Numbered from the stretch's first letter, positions 25,831-39,177 are shown. The stretch is DNA of 64,000 nt from Amphibalanus amphitrite (GCF_019059575.1 NW_024883003.1:85792-149791), one strand, 5' to 3'. Translations and numbers: made by a program. The notes: generated from the sequence alone by a model not told the origin.

Positions 25831-26165
25831 CTGATAATAGCACGTGGATGAGCTATTTTTATTCATGAGCCTCGAACATGCGATATGGTCAGAACAGCAA
25901 ACTGCAAATCACTCATTTGCGATAATGTTCAAAACCGTTTCACAGAGTTTCGCGACACAAATTATATAGGCATATAACTACTAACTAGGGTAATATTTAA
26001 TGTAATAGTTAAGTTCAATCAGCTTGGTTTTATAGAGAATCGAACGCTCTTTCTAATGGTGCTTGCAATTTGTCGATGAAGTGAAAACTTTTGGGCTTAC
26101 AACCATTTTAAGTTAAGGGTTTCATTTTTTGGATCACCCTGTATATCGTGTGGTCTATGGATGAG

Positions 26166-29100
26166 CATATAAAAACAAACAAGAAGTTTTAATCTGGACG
26201 AACGCGGCACTATCAGAGAAAACTAGTTGTATTTATGCTGGTAATTCTGTGAAGGGCCTGTTGCTCTTTGCCCACACAGGTGCTCACTTCGCTTCTGCAG
26301 GCCATTTTGCAATGGAAATGATTGACAAACAAGCAATACTTTTAGTGGCATGTGTAAGTACCATTCTCACCAGCTGAGTATCAAGAATGAATTAAGAGCA
26401 TCGCAGCGACTGTTATCTGTATCATAAGTAAAATGAATAAAATGAATAAAATGAATAAAATGAATAAAATGCCTTTGCCGAGTCAACAGTAGTCAGCGGC
26501 AAAAGCTAAGTTAAAGAGTCTTAGAGGTCTCCAGCCTTGACTCAGCAGTTGGTGGTTAGTGAAGGAGGACTAAGCGATTGGCACTCCATCGGCCGTGTCG
26601 TGAAACCGACACCTGACCGGCCTCGTCCCTCCCTTACCCCGCTGCTGCGGAAAAGACATTGCAGCCACTGCACAGAGCCGCTTTTTATTTAAATGCTAGC
26701 GCTCTGAAACACATCTACTTTGGCTATAATGTGAGTGAGGCAATACCCCCACCAGCCATAGTTAAATGTTTCTTTTTTGTAATGGTTTGTTATTGCTTTG
26801 TTAGACAATAATAATCTAACTTTAAGATAAGAGTGAATCGCTTACGAGTGAGCACGAGAGGAAACGGCCATTTTGCCGTGGGAAAAGCGCCCAATGTACA
26901 TGCCTAGTATTTTTCTCACACTGCTAATTGATGCAATCCCACATCCCTACAATATAGTTAGCTGTTAGATGTTGTTGCTCATGAATTTTAGTAACTTTTG
27001 CAACCAATTGGCAAGCACATTTGTATTTAGAAATTGACGTACCCATTATGTGTTCTTATAAAGCTAACCCTGGACAGATATGATATTCAGACACATACAG
27101 AATACTCATACAAGGTTGTTATTGGACAATGAAAGCAAACTAATAGTCTGTTTTTGAACTCATGGCTGATTTCCAAGTCATTAAGATATATTTTCTTTAC
27201 ATGACGGGTAAAAACTCTTGTATTGCCTCTATCCAATCTTTGTCAAAGGGATACCACGACGCAAAAATGGATGACGGCCTTGTTTGGCACCGCTTACCTG
27301 TTTACTCACCTCAAATCGAAATAACCAGACATCAGTGAAGGAAATTGATAAGTGTTCGCTACCATTTGACTGTTAAATGATCAAGTTCATTTATCTTCAT
27401 CTAGAAAAGAAAGAAAAATGCCTCTAGTCGAAATGTCGTAGGCTGTTATCCCCATATTCATCTTACCGCGCGCTGAGCATGCTCTGATTGGCCATACGTT
27501 GGTTTTACCTTTGCGATTTGATATGGCGACTTCATCGCCTAGTAACTGGCGAAATTTAAAAACTACCTGCTAGGTGTCATTGCGCGTTATCGGTCCAGTA
27601 AACACTTCCTGCAAACACTCTTCCTGCAATGCGTTTTGCCATTAAGTGTAACAGAAGGAAGGGCACGGGCCCACGGGCGCGGCTAACTGACGAGTGGGGC
27701 CCAGTTTGGTCGATATGCTCTACCCACCGTATAATCAATTCAACGCTTTCACGGATGCTTGTTCCCTATGAACTAGCTTAATCATATATGTAGTTTAAAA
27801 CACAGAACTGTGAATTATCTTACCTCAGAGAGAATCCCGTTCGGGTGCTGGATATGGGCGATGCAGTCCGGTCGGCTCGTGCTGCAGGGCCAGGGTGGCC
27901 GGTAGGTACCTTTTCACATTCAGCACCACTCAGAATCCAGTGCACGCCGCAAAGTATGAGAGAGAAAGGGATGTGATATTCTGTGCTAGGTTTATGATCT
28001 GAAAATAATTACATGCTATTTGCTTCTGCTGCTATTACTTATTACGCTCGTGAAACGTGATGTTTTGTGGTGTCTACGTGCGCTGATGCTGAAAACGACA
28101 ATCCCGTTGGCCAATTAGTCGCTGTCTCTCGAAAGCTGCCGAGGCGGACTAGGTAGCTGAGTGATGGTGCGACATTAGTCATCATGACTGCCCGGAATGA
28201 TGCACGCCCCAGCTGCCGAGTTGATCGGGAGAGATCTGCTCCGTTCACACGCCGCCAGGGAGAGGAGGAGGCAGCTCACAGAACAACAATCTTACCAGCA
28301 TTCATCTCACAAAACAGCATAGCCAGTGTAGCCAGAACAGCGCCAGCAGTACATAAAACAACCAGCCACAACAGCGCCCAGCTCACAAAACAGCCAGACG
28401 TAACGTAGGTACTTACATACCAGCATCTAGCACAGCTCCTAGCATCCCATCCAGCTCCAGCTAGCTAGGTGCTTAGCCTACTATGACTACTAGCGAATAC
28501 TCATTAAACGGAGCGACAAATGTGTTGCTTGTCATGGGTAGCATAAAGATTACAGAAATGCGTGCCCGTTAGCCCTCTCCCAAGATTCCACTACATATAC
28601 ATATGTATGCGGACTATTTGCCTGAAATAATACGTACTATCAATTAATGATACCGTTCTATTTGTTTATAACAAATTGTAAAATGCTTGTAGGTTTATAG
28701 TCGCTGTGTCGAGTTTGCTCAGTCCAAACTTTGAATCCTTATTGCTATTGGGCTCTCAATTTTCAATTATGTCAGGTGGTCTGCCGGGAATCTCACTGCT
28801 AAGCGTGAGAATCCCCCGTGAGGAACAGCCAAAAGAAAAGTAAAGCTGGATGACTTGCGAAACTGGCAACTGGCAATTGGGATTGATTTGATTCACAGCG
28901 AATAAAAGCTTTTCGTCTTTCGCCTGAGGTTCTGGTTTCGATATCTTGTTAGCATACTTCAGGCCAAGCGCCTTCGATTGCTGCAGAATGCCACCGATAC
29001 CTATCTGCCTGTCCTAGAAGAATAAAACGGCCGTAGTATTGAAAAGGAGCAGAGGAAGAGAGCGTCGGTGCCACTGCTTATGGCTGGAAACGATCTGGTG

Positions 29101-29354
29101 CTTGAATGCTCCTCCTCATTGTGTAACGATGTCCCTCGTTTTAAGTCGATCTGTCATTTTCAATTGCCGATGAACTACTCCTTGAATTGACGAGTACCGC
29201 AAGAGTGGCACTTCTGGTTTACCAATTACCAACCAATGGTCCCTATCTTCGAGCCTCCACATTTCACTTCAAGTCACTGTGGGGCACAGTCTAGATCGCT
29301 CCCTACCCCTGTTGATCGCCTGCACTCCACACGCGTACGGTCAAATGTATCAGG
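26166..29354. other. Intergenic sequence 3' of BarH, mostly unassigned
   Basis: A 9-bp repeat ATGAATAAA occurs about five times at 26429-26471. A hairpin GGGAATCTCAC/GTGAGAATCCC lies near 28777-28807. No gene recognised. Confidence 0.4.
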
Positions 29355-29360
29355 TTTATT
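29355..29360 (-). terminator. Possible BarH polyadenylation signal AATAAA
   Basis: On the minus strand AATAAA (plus TTTATT) occurs about 540 nt beyond the BarH stop codon. It is the best canonical signal I found at a sensible 3' UTR distance. The motif is common by chance. Confidence 0.3.
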
Positions 29361-29454
29361 TGACTATTCGTGCACGCCACCGAGGGCCACACTGACGAAT
29401 AAAAACGTATCTGCAAAGAATCACTGCAACTGTATCTGCAGATAGCATCTGCAT

Positions 29455-29560
29455 AACGCACTTTCACGCACACAGACACCCACCCACGTACCCACACAAA
29501 CACACACAACACCCACACATACACATCACGCACACGAAAGCCACATCGCACACAGCCGCG
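29455..29560. repeat. CA-rich simple sequence in the BarH 3' UTR region
   Basis: Impure CACA/CACC repeats about 340-440 nt beyond the BarH stop. Confidence 0.7.
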
Positions 29561-29897
29561 CGCACTGAACAGCATCAACAAGGAATCTGCGCTCTGTATA
29601 CAGGATTTAAATAATTTACAACGCGCACTTTTGGTCAAACAAAATGGGACACTGCAGGGCCCTAATCACAGGTGGCGCACTCCATAAACTTGATATCAAC
29701 ATATCGTACATGGGACACTTGTACACTCGGCATCACGTCGCTGCTCGAGCCGCGCTGCTCGTGAAGCCAGAGGCTGGCGTCGGTCGGCAGCGGCGGCGGC
29801 GTCTGTGGCGGGGCGCTGCCTTGTGACGCCGGGCTGGACGGCGCGCCCGGCGCGGCGCCCGCCCGGCGCCCTTTGAGCGGGTGGGAGCGGGCCGGTC

Positions 29898-30273
29898 TCA
29901 CACGCGACTGGTGCTCGGCGGCCGGCTGTAGTAGGAGGCCAGCGCGGCAGAGGCCGAGAGGGCCGCGGCCGGCGGCGCCAGCGACGACGGCGTGCTGACG
30001 GCGGCGGCGGCGGCGGCGGCGGCAGCGGCGCCCAGGCCCAGACCGGGCGGGAACACACGGTACGCCAGCGGCTTCTGGATGGCGGCCAGCTGGCTGTAGT
30101 AGGCGGCCGTGGTGAGCGGCGGCACGGCCGGCACGCCGTGCGCCGGCAGGCCGGGCACGGCCGGGTACGGCCACGGCACGCCCGAGCCGCCGTATATCCG
30201 CTGCAGGGCCGCCACGTTACCGGCCTCTGCCAGCAGCTCCATGCCGACGGCCGTCTGACGCTTCCACTTGGTC
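29898..30273 (-). CDS. BarH: BarH exon 3: homeodomain end and C-terminal tail
   Basis: The acceptor is a pyrimidine-rich CTTCTCCTCCGGCAG|GACC at 30274/30273. The exon finishes helix 3 (R-TKWKRQT), then gives [12 protein letters not shown] followed by ALQRIYGG, the characteristic BarH continuation. A Pro/Ala/Tyr-rich tail follows with QKPLAYR, which resembles arthropod BarH tails, and a ten-alanine run coded mainly by GCC. It ends SRV and TGA at 29898-29900. The alanine run is a plausible site of length variation. Antisense frames here are also open because of the GC content and are not real genes. Confidence 0.93.
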
Positions 30274-33200
30274 CTGCCGGAGGAGAAGAGGGCGGGGCGG
30301 TGAGTGGGTGCCGGCCTCACAGACCCGGGAGCTCGAGCCGACCAGACAGACAGCTAGCTGCACACTTCCAACATCCCACAATCGTAAGTCACCGAACTCC
30401 AGACTGTGTTCCGCACGACAGCAGACATACGCTTTAGACCCTTCTCCGCACGTCGCCAAAGAAACGTGAAGCTAATCCGCACATCACCAGACAAACTCCA
30501 AGCCATGTTTCGCACGTCACCGGACAAGCGTCAGGCTATTCTCCGCACGTCACCAGACAAACTCCAAGCGGTGTTCCGCACGTCATCAGACAAGCTCAAA
30601 GTGGTGTTCCGCACGTCCTCAGACATAGTGCAGGTCAATCCGCACATCCAACCACAAACGTTATGTCGCGTTCCGCATGTCATCAAGCATACATCAGGCC
30701 GTGTCCTGCACGTCACAAGATGTACGTCAGGTCAATCCGCACATCAGCAGACATACATCAGGCTGTGTTCCGCACGTCAGCAAACATACGTCAGGCGGTC
30801 CGTGGGAGCGCGTCGTGCCGCCGCCGCCACCTCCTCGGCCGAGCCCGATTAGCCGAGCGAGTGCAGCCGCGGCGCAATAACGTTTAAACCCCGCGGTTGC
30901 AGCCAGTTATTATTGAAAGATTTATGTAATTGCCACAGCATATAAATCATGATAAGTGGTGGCGAGGCCTGATAAACTTTACATATTACATCCGCTTGCA
31001 ATTTAAATCGTCACATGAGCGTTAGTGCAGCGGGTCGCGCGGGCCGGCCGGCACGGAAGGTGGCCGCCGCGCCGCCGCCGCTCGGCCACGGCGGCTGCTA
31101 GACGGCAGCGGCGGGCAATTTGGAGCGACAACACTGAACGCCGCGGCATGAGAAGCCGCCGAGAGACACAAGACGAGAAATCACAGACAGCGAAACACAG
31201 CCGAGAAGCACAATGACAGCGACAGGGCCTCGGCTAACATGTTAACTGGTGGGCCAAATGGCCCACCAGTGACCCGAAATGGCCCACCAGCCTCAACGAT
31301 TTGGCCCACCAGTAATTTTCCGAAAAATCTAAGTTTTCACATTTTTCACATTTCAAATTGAATAGCAGATCTTATCGTACATTTTCAGGCTGTAAAGTAC
31401 CCATCGGTGAAACATATTCTTGTGAAAAAAACTTCAACCTATTGTTTGCAATATCCTCTTGGGGTAAAAAGTGAACTATAGTGGACTAAGTGGACTAAGC
31501 CTCGGTCACACTTCACCGGATTGGACCAATGGACGAGAAACGGACGGCGTCCGGATGGCGTCCGGTGATGTCCGGGGGATGTCCTTTCGTTTCCGTTGGA
31601 CGTCCGTTTCTCATCCGTTCATATCCGTTCCATGTCCGGTGGTGTCCGGTGTGCTCAACCGGACACCACCGGACGTGGAACGTATATTAACGGATGACAA
31701 ACGGACGTCCAACGGAAACAAACGGACATCACCGGACGCTGACAGTTCTCGTCCGTTTCTCGTCCGTTGGTCCAATCCGGTGAAGTGTGACCAAGCTTTA
31801 AATTTTATGCAATAATCGCGAAAGACGTCTGCCTCTGTCAATTACAGATAGTGTCGGCGGCTTCCAGCCGATCGAGGTCTGCAAGAGTTCTTGCAAGCTT
31901 TCCGATCGATGGAGTGGTTGCAGTCACATAAGCATCTGCCGCAGCCCAGTCGGTTACAAGAAAAACTACGAATAAAGAACAGACCAGTTCAGACGGTCGG
32001 GGATAAGCCTGCGAGCGATCTCAGACGGCTCGCCGATAGACACGATATAAGCCAGAGTCAAACTAGAGGTAGTGTCGGCGACTTCCAGCCGATTGAAGTC
32101 TGCAAGCGATATTATGCGTCTTCACCACCGGTATGATGCTTGCAGTCACACATCTGACCAGTTGGACGAATTTCGAACCGTTCACAGTCAGCGTTCCAAA
32201 AATTTATCTGAAGAAAAAATTTGGGCTGAAGATGACACTCAAGAATAAGAAGGATAATTTTCCACTCTCACATTTTGGGTGGCTCGAATTTTCCACTCAG
32301 ACACCCAAGAGAAATCTGAAGTTTGGGACACTGTTCACCAGAAGTGAACGTGTTGATAACTAAGTTTTTTTTTAAAGAAAATATCAGGGTTGCACAGTGC
32401 GCTTGGGCTTTTGAGTCAATTATTTTCCATGCGACACCAATAGGCTTAATGATCATTTTCAGAGATGTTGGGGTTGCTGCTACAACCCCCTTTTGGGGGT
32501 TCCTGCTACAACCCACTTTATATATAAAGTTGCACTCGTGCTGTTCACAATTCCTCCCGATCCACCCAACAACGCCCGATCCCGTCCGACCGCTTCCGAA
32601 TTAGAGGTGGCAAAAGATGAAAATTTTGGGAACCAGACTCGAACCAGACCCGGCTGGACATTTCTGGAACCAGTCAGACCCGGCCTTAGTTGGAATCGGA
32701 ACCAGTTGGACCCGGTTCTCCAAAAGTCGATTAATATTTAATAGGTTCACTCTTAATACTTAATATCAGGCTCAAATATAACAAAGTTTCACATCATGTT
32801 CACTGTATTTTTCAACAACCTCCTTCATCTCTCATCATCTCTCGTTATTTCCCTTCATTTTTCACATGCCGTGCACGCGGCCTACATATCGTCCGTCTCC
32901 GAATATATTCAACTCACTACAGTACCCCCACGTGACTGAGGTTCCGCCCCGTAACCATACATTTTCAACTTAAAGGTTCTGCCTCTAACTACAACACCAC
33001 ACGGCACACACATTTCCAGTATGGTACACAATACGCTTGGCCATGTCTACACAAACCATAGTCCAGTTGATGCACCTTTCATATGCAAAATAAACACCTT
33101 TTCTATAAACATACACTTAACTAAAACATACACTTTAAAACAGGACAGTTTGCTATGATTCCCATGTTTCATACCTCACTGGCGGTCGAACCGCCCGACC

Positions 33201-36200
33201 TGACCGCGTTTCCACCACCCCTGGAGAAGACGGCCCACTTCTGCCCAGAGGAATCAGAGGCATTGTACGGCCTGGAGAGCTAGCTCCCTGTGGTAGAGGT
33301 GCACCGTTCCCTGACTGGGAAGCCCGACTGGAGCAGGTGGAATGGAGGGGAGCTTGAGGTTCTGGTTGATCCCGCTGATTGACCGGAGGCCTACTGCGTC
33401 GCCATATGCGGGTGGGATGGCCCTGTGTAGGCATATGTGAACTAGTCAGATTTGAATGACAGGGTTTGAGACGGTTGTGATGGACTGTGGTTTCCATGGT
33501 TTCACCCTCACGCGCTATGGTATAGGTCCAATTGCGGCGTTTGGCTACGATACGGTAAGGTCCTGACCACTGAGAGGACAGCTTTTTCGACTCTCCACCT
33601 TTCACGGCGTTTTGTTTCAACCAGACCCGATCTCCTGGCTCGTAGATGTGTTCGACGATGCGCTCGTCATGCCGAAGTTTGTTTTTGTTGTGAGAGCTCA
33701 CACTGGTTGTGAGCAGCTGTTGGTCTGAGCGATTTAGGGTGCGCTGCAGACCTGCGAGATACTGAAGTGTATCCCTGGGCACCCTCCCAGCCGAGCTGCT
33801 GGCGGCGTCCGAGACCTTACTGTACCGTAGCGCGGTCGGCAGCGGAGCTGGCCGGCCGAAGACGCATTCATAAGGCGACAAGCCTGTAGCCGTACTCGTG
33901 TTGACGTTGGAGGCCAGAACGGCGGCACTCAGGTACCGCGGCCACTTACGCTGCTCTTCTCTGGTGAGTTTGGCCACAGTGTCCATCAGGAACCGGTGGC
34001 TGCGCTCACAGTAGGCGTTCCCCTGCGGGTGGTACGCTGTCGTGGTACTTTGTGTTATGCCCATCTTTTCGTAGAACAACTGAGCTACGTGACCCACCAG
34101 GTTTTTACCTTGGTCTGAATGCACTGACTTGGGCACACCAAAACGTCCCACGACATGGTCCATCAGCCCTTCTACTATTTCAGGCGCCTCTTGTGTTTTC
34201 AGTGGCCATGCCCAAACAAAACGAGTAAAGGCATCAATACATGTCAAGATATACTTATATCCATCTGGCTCACTAGCGGGTAGACCAGCGATAATGTCAA
34301 TGTCCAGTCTGTCCATAAATTGTGTGGCCTGCAGAGAGCCGAGAGGAGCCTTTGGCGGGTGAGGAGGGTCCATGCGACGGGCACAGTCCTCGCATTGCTG
34401 ACAGAATGCCTTTACATCCGCCTGCATCCCTGGCCAGTAAAACTGGCGCCTCAGTGAACTCTCCAGCTTGGCAGCCCCCTGATGTCCGCCCCCCAATCCA
34501 CGGTGGTGGGATTCCATCAGCCCTCGCCGCAGGTGCTGTGGCACAACAATCTGTAAACACGAGGGAGCGCCTCTGTAGGGTTGTGCCCGTCTGTACAGTA
34601 CAGATTGGTCGCCTTTGAGTACGAGGCGTTTCCACTCGCGCATAAGCTGCAGTGCGTGCTGAGTATGTACACTTTCGGTTTTTGGTTTTATGTGACGGTT
34701 TTTCCACACCATGATTTCACGTATACCTTCATCCACTACCTGTTCTTTGTGAAACTCGGCCATAGTGACTGGGACAATGGTGGAGTGCGTGACTGCGGCT
34801 GTCAAAACAGCCGGCGTTTCAGCTACATTTGACGGACTCGGGACCTGATCAGAACACTGACTGTCATGGTCATTTTTCGGGAGCATTTCGGTATCACCCG
34901 GTGTGCTTATACTGCTTCGATCGGCCGCTCCAGGCCTCGGCGGGCTGATCGTCAACTGGTCATTGCGGTTGGGCACACTCGATGCCTGAGACCCAAGATT
35001 GTGTTGCCCGAGTGTGAGTGGACACTGCGGTTGCTGTTCCAGCGCTACTGTGACCCTTGGACTGACCTGGATCTCGTCGGCCCAGTCAACCCGCGACTCT
35101 GAAACGACCGGGGCAGCTTGCGACTGAGGGTCCAGCAGCTGACTGTCAGGAGGAGTAGGTTTGCCCTGAATATCTGGCACCGGAAGGCAGACCCAGCGAT
35201 ACGCTGCTCCTGCTCAGTCATGGGGTGAGGATATCTCGACAGCGCATCGGCATTATTGTGGAGAGCACCTCGGCGGTGTATGATATCAAACTCCATTTCG
35301 GACAGTTGCAGCAGCCACCGAGCCAGCTGACCAGTGGGATCTTTCATGTTGAAGAGCCATTGCAGGGCCGAATGGTCGGTACGCAGTAGAAACCGACGGC
35401 CCAGCAGATACTGCTTGAAGTGCGTAGTGGCCCAAACGATCGCGAGCAGCTCACGTTTTGTGACACTGTACTGCCGCTCGGATTTGGTCAGCACCCGGCT
35501 GGCGAATGCGATCACCCTGTCGCCCTGCATCAGACAGCCTCCGACGGCCGTTCCACTGGCGTCCACATCCAGAACGAACGGGGGCGCCTCCTCACTAAAC
35601 ACCGGTAGTGCCAGGACCGGCGGCGAGCTCAGTGCCTCTTTAAGACTGTTGAAAGCCGTCTGTTCCTCGGGACCCCAGCGGAAGGGACGGTGTTTTTCTG
35701 TGAGTTTAGTGAGTGGCTTAGATAGCTCCGCATACCCACGGATGTGGCGGCGTAAGTACCCGCACAATCCAAGAAAAACTCTAACCTGTTTGGCGTTAGT
35801 CGGGGCGGGCCACTCCTGTATGAGCTTGACCTTCTCCTCGTCACACTGTACCCCTGATGCGCTGACCTTGAATCCTAGGAAGCTTACCTCCGTCCGGCAT
35901 AGCTGTAGCTTTTTCAGGGACACAGTTAAGCCAGACCTTTTCAGGGCTGACAGAACTTTGTCCAGGTTGGTTTGCATCTCCTCCAGCGTTTTGGCGGGCA
36001 CCATCACGTCATCAAAATATTGAATGACCGTTTCCGGAGGAACATCAGCCAGCACCAATCTCAGTGCCCGGTTGAAAGAATGGGGTATCCCTTGAATTCC
36101 ATAGGGGGCTGTCGTGTATCGGAACAGGCCAAATTCGGTTGCGACAGTGGTTTTGACTTTGTCATGCTCAGCTACTGGGAGCTGGTGGTAGGCGCTTTTC

Positions 36201-39177
36201 AGATCAAGTGAGGTGAAATACATCGCCCCACTGAGCCTCTGCAGACAGGTGTCCATTCTGGGAATGACCTGGACGGAGGGAGTTGTGATTTTGTTCAGGC
36301 GACGGAAATCTCCACAGATCCTGATCTGACCCCCATTTGGCCGTTTGACTAGCACTAGGGGAGAGGCCCACTCAGAGTCGGCTACTGGCTCAAGTACCCC
36401 CTTTGCCACTAAGTCCGCTAGCTGGGATTTGACCTCACCAGACAGGTGAGCTGGCACGGGTCGGGGTCCCTGGAAAATGGGTCGATTGTCTCCAGTCGGG
36501 ATGGTGTGCTCTGCCACGTGTGTGCGGCCCAGGCCGGTGAACACTTCTCGGTGCTTTACAAGGAGAGCCAAAAACTGTGAGCGTGAGGGCTCCTCCAGGT
36601 GCGCTACGGCGCGGTCAGGGCAAAATTCGGTATCTGCGTCCGCTGCATCGCTGAAAGCGGACTCATCCACGGTTTCGAAATCTGCTATTTTTGTCCCTTG
36701 GTAGATCGTGACGGGAGTTTCGGATGGGTTACTGAGCCTGACCGGCACAGTATCTTCTGAAACGGTGACTGCTAGGCGAGCCACACATAGATCTGCTTTG
36801 TTTTCAAACTCTGAATCACCCTCGATTATGCCCATTAAACTCCTGTCACTATCTGGGCCCTCCCCACAGCACAGTGAATGTCCCGGCTCGCTGGATCGGC
36901 TACATCCAAACATATTCACATTGGCAGGCATGATGATTTCACTGCTGGCGGGAACGACGATAGTGCGAGCGATCGTCACGGTCCCCGTTCGACTCCACTG
37001 TTGTGTCGCGTCTCCCTGTCCCCTTTTACTTGTCATGTGCAGTTTCTCCCCAGACACCATCATCTCACCCTTGGAAATGTCAATCATGGCCCCCGAGGCT
37101 GTTAAAATATCCGCTCCTAGCAGACAGGGCTCGCACAAGTTGTCAGCTATATAGACGCATGCACGCTGTTTGAATGGCCCCAACTGAATTTGGACATAAG
37201 CGCGGCCTACTATCCCCGTGCATTGTTCGTTGTTAGCCAGTTTTACTGGCCGACCAACAGGCAGGAGGGGCAAATCAGCGGCTAGAATGTCGCGACGAAC
37301 CACGGTATGATCGGCCCCCGTATCACACAAGGAGACGATGTCTTGATCATTGATGATCAGCGGTACATACCGGCCTGGGGTAGTCGTCCTTACTGCCGGA
37401 TGTCCAGTCTGGCGGGCGCCCAGTGTTGCCGCTGCGTCTGCTGCAGTGTTGTCTGCAGCCCCGGCTCCTGCTGTGACTCGGGAGGGGACGGCTGTTGCAG
37501 TGGCATCCACGACTGCGATGTCGGCGTCTGCAGTGCTCCCGGCCCGTGCTGCGACTCGGGAGGCGGCGGCTGTTGCAGTGGTATCCACGGCCTCGCCGAC
37601 TGCAACAGCGGATTCTGCTGGTGCTGTGTTGGTGTCGTCAGTTGGTCCTCTCCGGTCCACGTCAGAGGGGCCACGGTACTGCCGTTGAAGACAGTCTGCC
37701 TCGGGCCCCGTGGGGCAGACTGACGACCGTTTCCCCAGCTTCTCCCTGGAACCGATCCGCGTCCACGCGACTGCCGAGGCCTTCCCCGACACACGGTGCT
37801 GAGGTGTCCCCGTTTTTCGCACTGACCACATATGTCGTTTTGAAATGGACAGGTGCTTCGGACGTGATCGGGCAGACCACAGACATAGCAGGCTCTGGAA
37901 GGTGCCGTAGGTTGCGGCTGCGTCGGTTGATGGGCGGTGGAAGTGCTGCTCTGGGCCCTGTTCAGGCCCGCGGGTGGGAGCCGGACAGTGGCATCGGCTC
38001 GCTCAAAGGCCCGGATGCGCTCCACCGCGGTGTCTAGCTGGTCCACTCCTGCCCTGATGAGGTCTCGCTGGTACTCGGCAGGTAAAAGCTTCTGAAGGTG
38101 GATCCAGGTCATCTGATCTCTGTGAACCTTGTCCGTGATAGTTGGGTACGCCAGCTGGATGAGGTCTCCGATGGACAGCAGGGTTTGTCCGACATTGCCG
38201 TTGTAGCACACGGAGTCCAGCTGTCGGATGGCAATGATCGGATCCGGCGTCCCACCTAGCAGCTTCACGACGGCTGCAGACACAGTTTCGAGTGTTGCTG
38301 TGGGTGACTCGGAACATATCTGTCTGACGCAGTTCTTGATGTCACCGGACACAAAGAAACGCAGGTTGGCGACCAGCTTATCTGAGTTCCATTTCTTTAG
38401 TTGGCCGTAGATGCAGTAATCTTCTAGCCACAATTTCCAATCATTCACTGTACCCACACTGAACCGTTCAATTGTCAGATGGTCCGCCATACTGACAAGC
38501 ACACACCGCTGCCACCACTTTAATAGGTTCACTCTTAATACTTAATATCAGGCTCAAATATAACAAAGTTTCACATCATGTTCACTGTATTTTTCAACAA
38601 CCTCCTTCATCTCTCATCATCTCTCGTTATTTCCCTTCATTTTTCACATGCCGTGCACGCGGCCTACATATCGTCCGTCTCCGAATATATTCAACTCACT
38701 ACAAATACAAACTACTTGTAGGTATCATTAGTTGCATCATGTAAAACAGCCTATTTCCCACTCATGAGCTACTGTGTGCCAAGAAATATTCACTTCATTC
38801 ACTTCATATTTTGCAATAATGTGTAGTGTGCAAGATGTACAGTTTATGGTAGGACCCGGTTGGACTCGTCAGAAAATTTCCAGGAACCGGTCTGGACCCA
38901 TATGGGTCCAGACTGGTTCTTTGGACCGGGTCCTCGGGTCCACATTTTGCCACCTCTTCCGAATCTTCGACTAGTCGGCGAGCGATCCACTCACGGCCGA
39001 AGTTATCGTCCAAAGTTTTATAATCTGCGTCAATATTGTGTGCATACTTGTGCCACGGAATATATAGTCTACGACATGTCGATATGTACTACGATATGTC
39101 GTAGACTAAATATTCCGTGCTTGTCGATTTTATGTGCACCGCGGGACTAGCACCACTGAGAGGGTTGTGGGTCCCTA

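Larger units (their letters stand above)
23029..26160. mobile_element. 3.1-kb inverted-repeat element packed with satellites
   Basis: The ends are CCATAGACCAC followed closely by GGGTGATCCAAAAAAT. They remain inverted copies of one another for about 140 bp, at roughly 80 percent by eye. A direct repeat ATGAG flanks both sides (23024-23028 and 26161-26165). The interior has no transposase but three blocks of tandem repeats. The end word CAGGGTGATCCAAAAAA is known from several DNA transposon groups; I do not assign a superfamily. The short frame at 23105-23389 lies in the left inverted end. Confidence 0.7.
32737..38703 (-). mobile_element. Ty3/gypsy LTR retrotransposon, very young
   Basis: This 5967-bp element lies on the minus strand, with 185-bp LTRs at both ends that I read as identical and a 4-bp target repeat AATA (32733-32736 and 38704-38707). 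It carries a gag region with two CCHC zinc knuckles, then protease, reverse transcriptase, RNase H and integrase in the Ty3/gypsy order. No envelope gene is seen. A primer-binding site (TGGTGGCAGCGG) and a G-rich polypurine tract (TGGGGG) abut the LTRs. It looks whole or nearly so, with at most about one break. Identical LTRs mean a recent insertion. The clade within Ty3/gypsy is not settled. Confidence 0.96.
32602..38956. mobile_element. Middle hAT-like element, split by the LTR element
   Basis: Inverted ends GAGGTGGCAAAA (left preceded by TA) are flanked by the 8-bp direct repeat TTCCGAAT (32594-32601 and 38957-38964). The interior folds back around GGACCCGGTT / AACCGGGTCC-type words. Without the LTR element it would be about 390 bp, so a non-autonomous element. 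The 8-bp target fits hAT. Confidence 0.72.

Noticed and set aside
28770-28810. Small hairpin GGGAATCTCAC/GTGAGAATCCC as an RNA gene
   Set aside because: It is too short, with no other sign of a structured RNA.
29662-30174. Long overlapping frames in the BarH exon 3 region, in other minus frames and on the plus strand
   Set aside because: They are Ala/Arg/Pro-rich shadows of the GC-rich homeobox exon.
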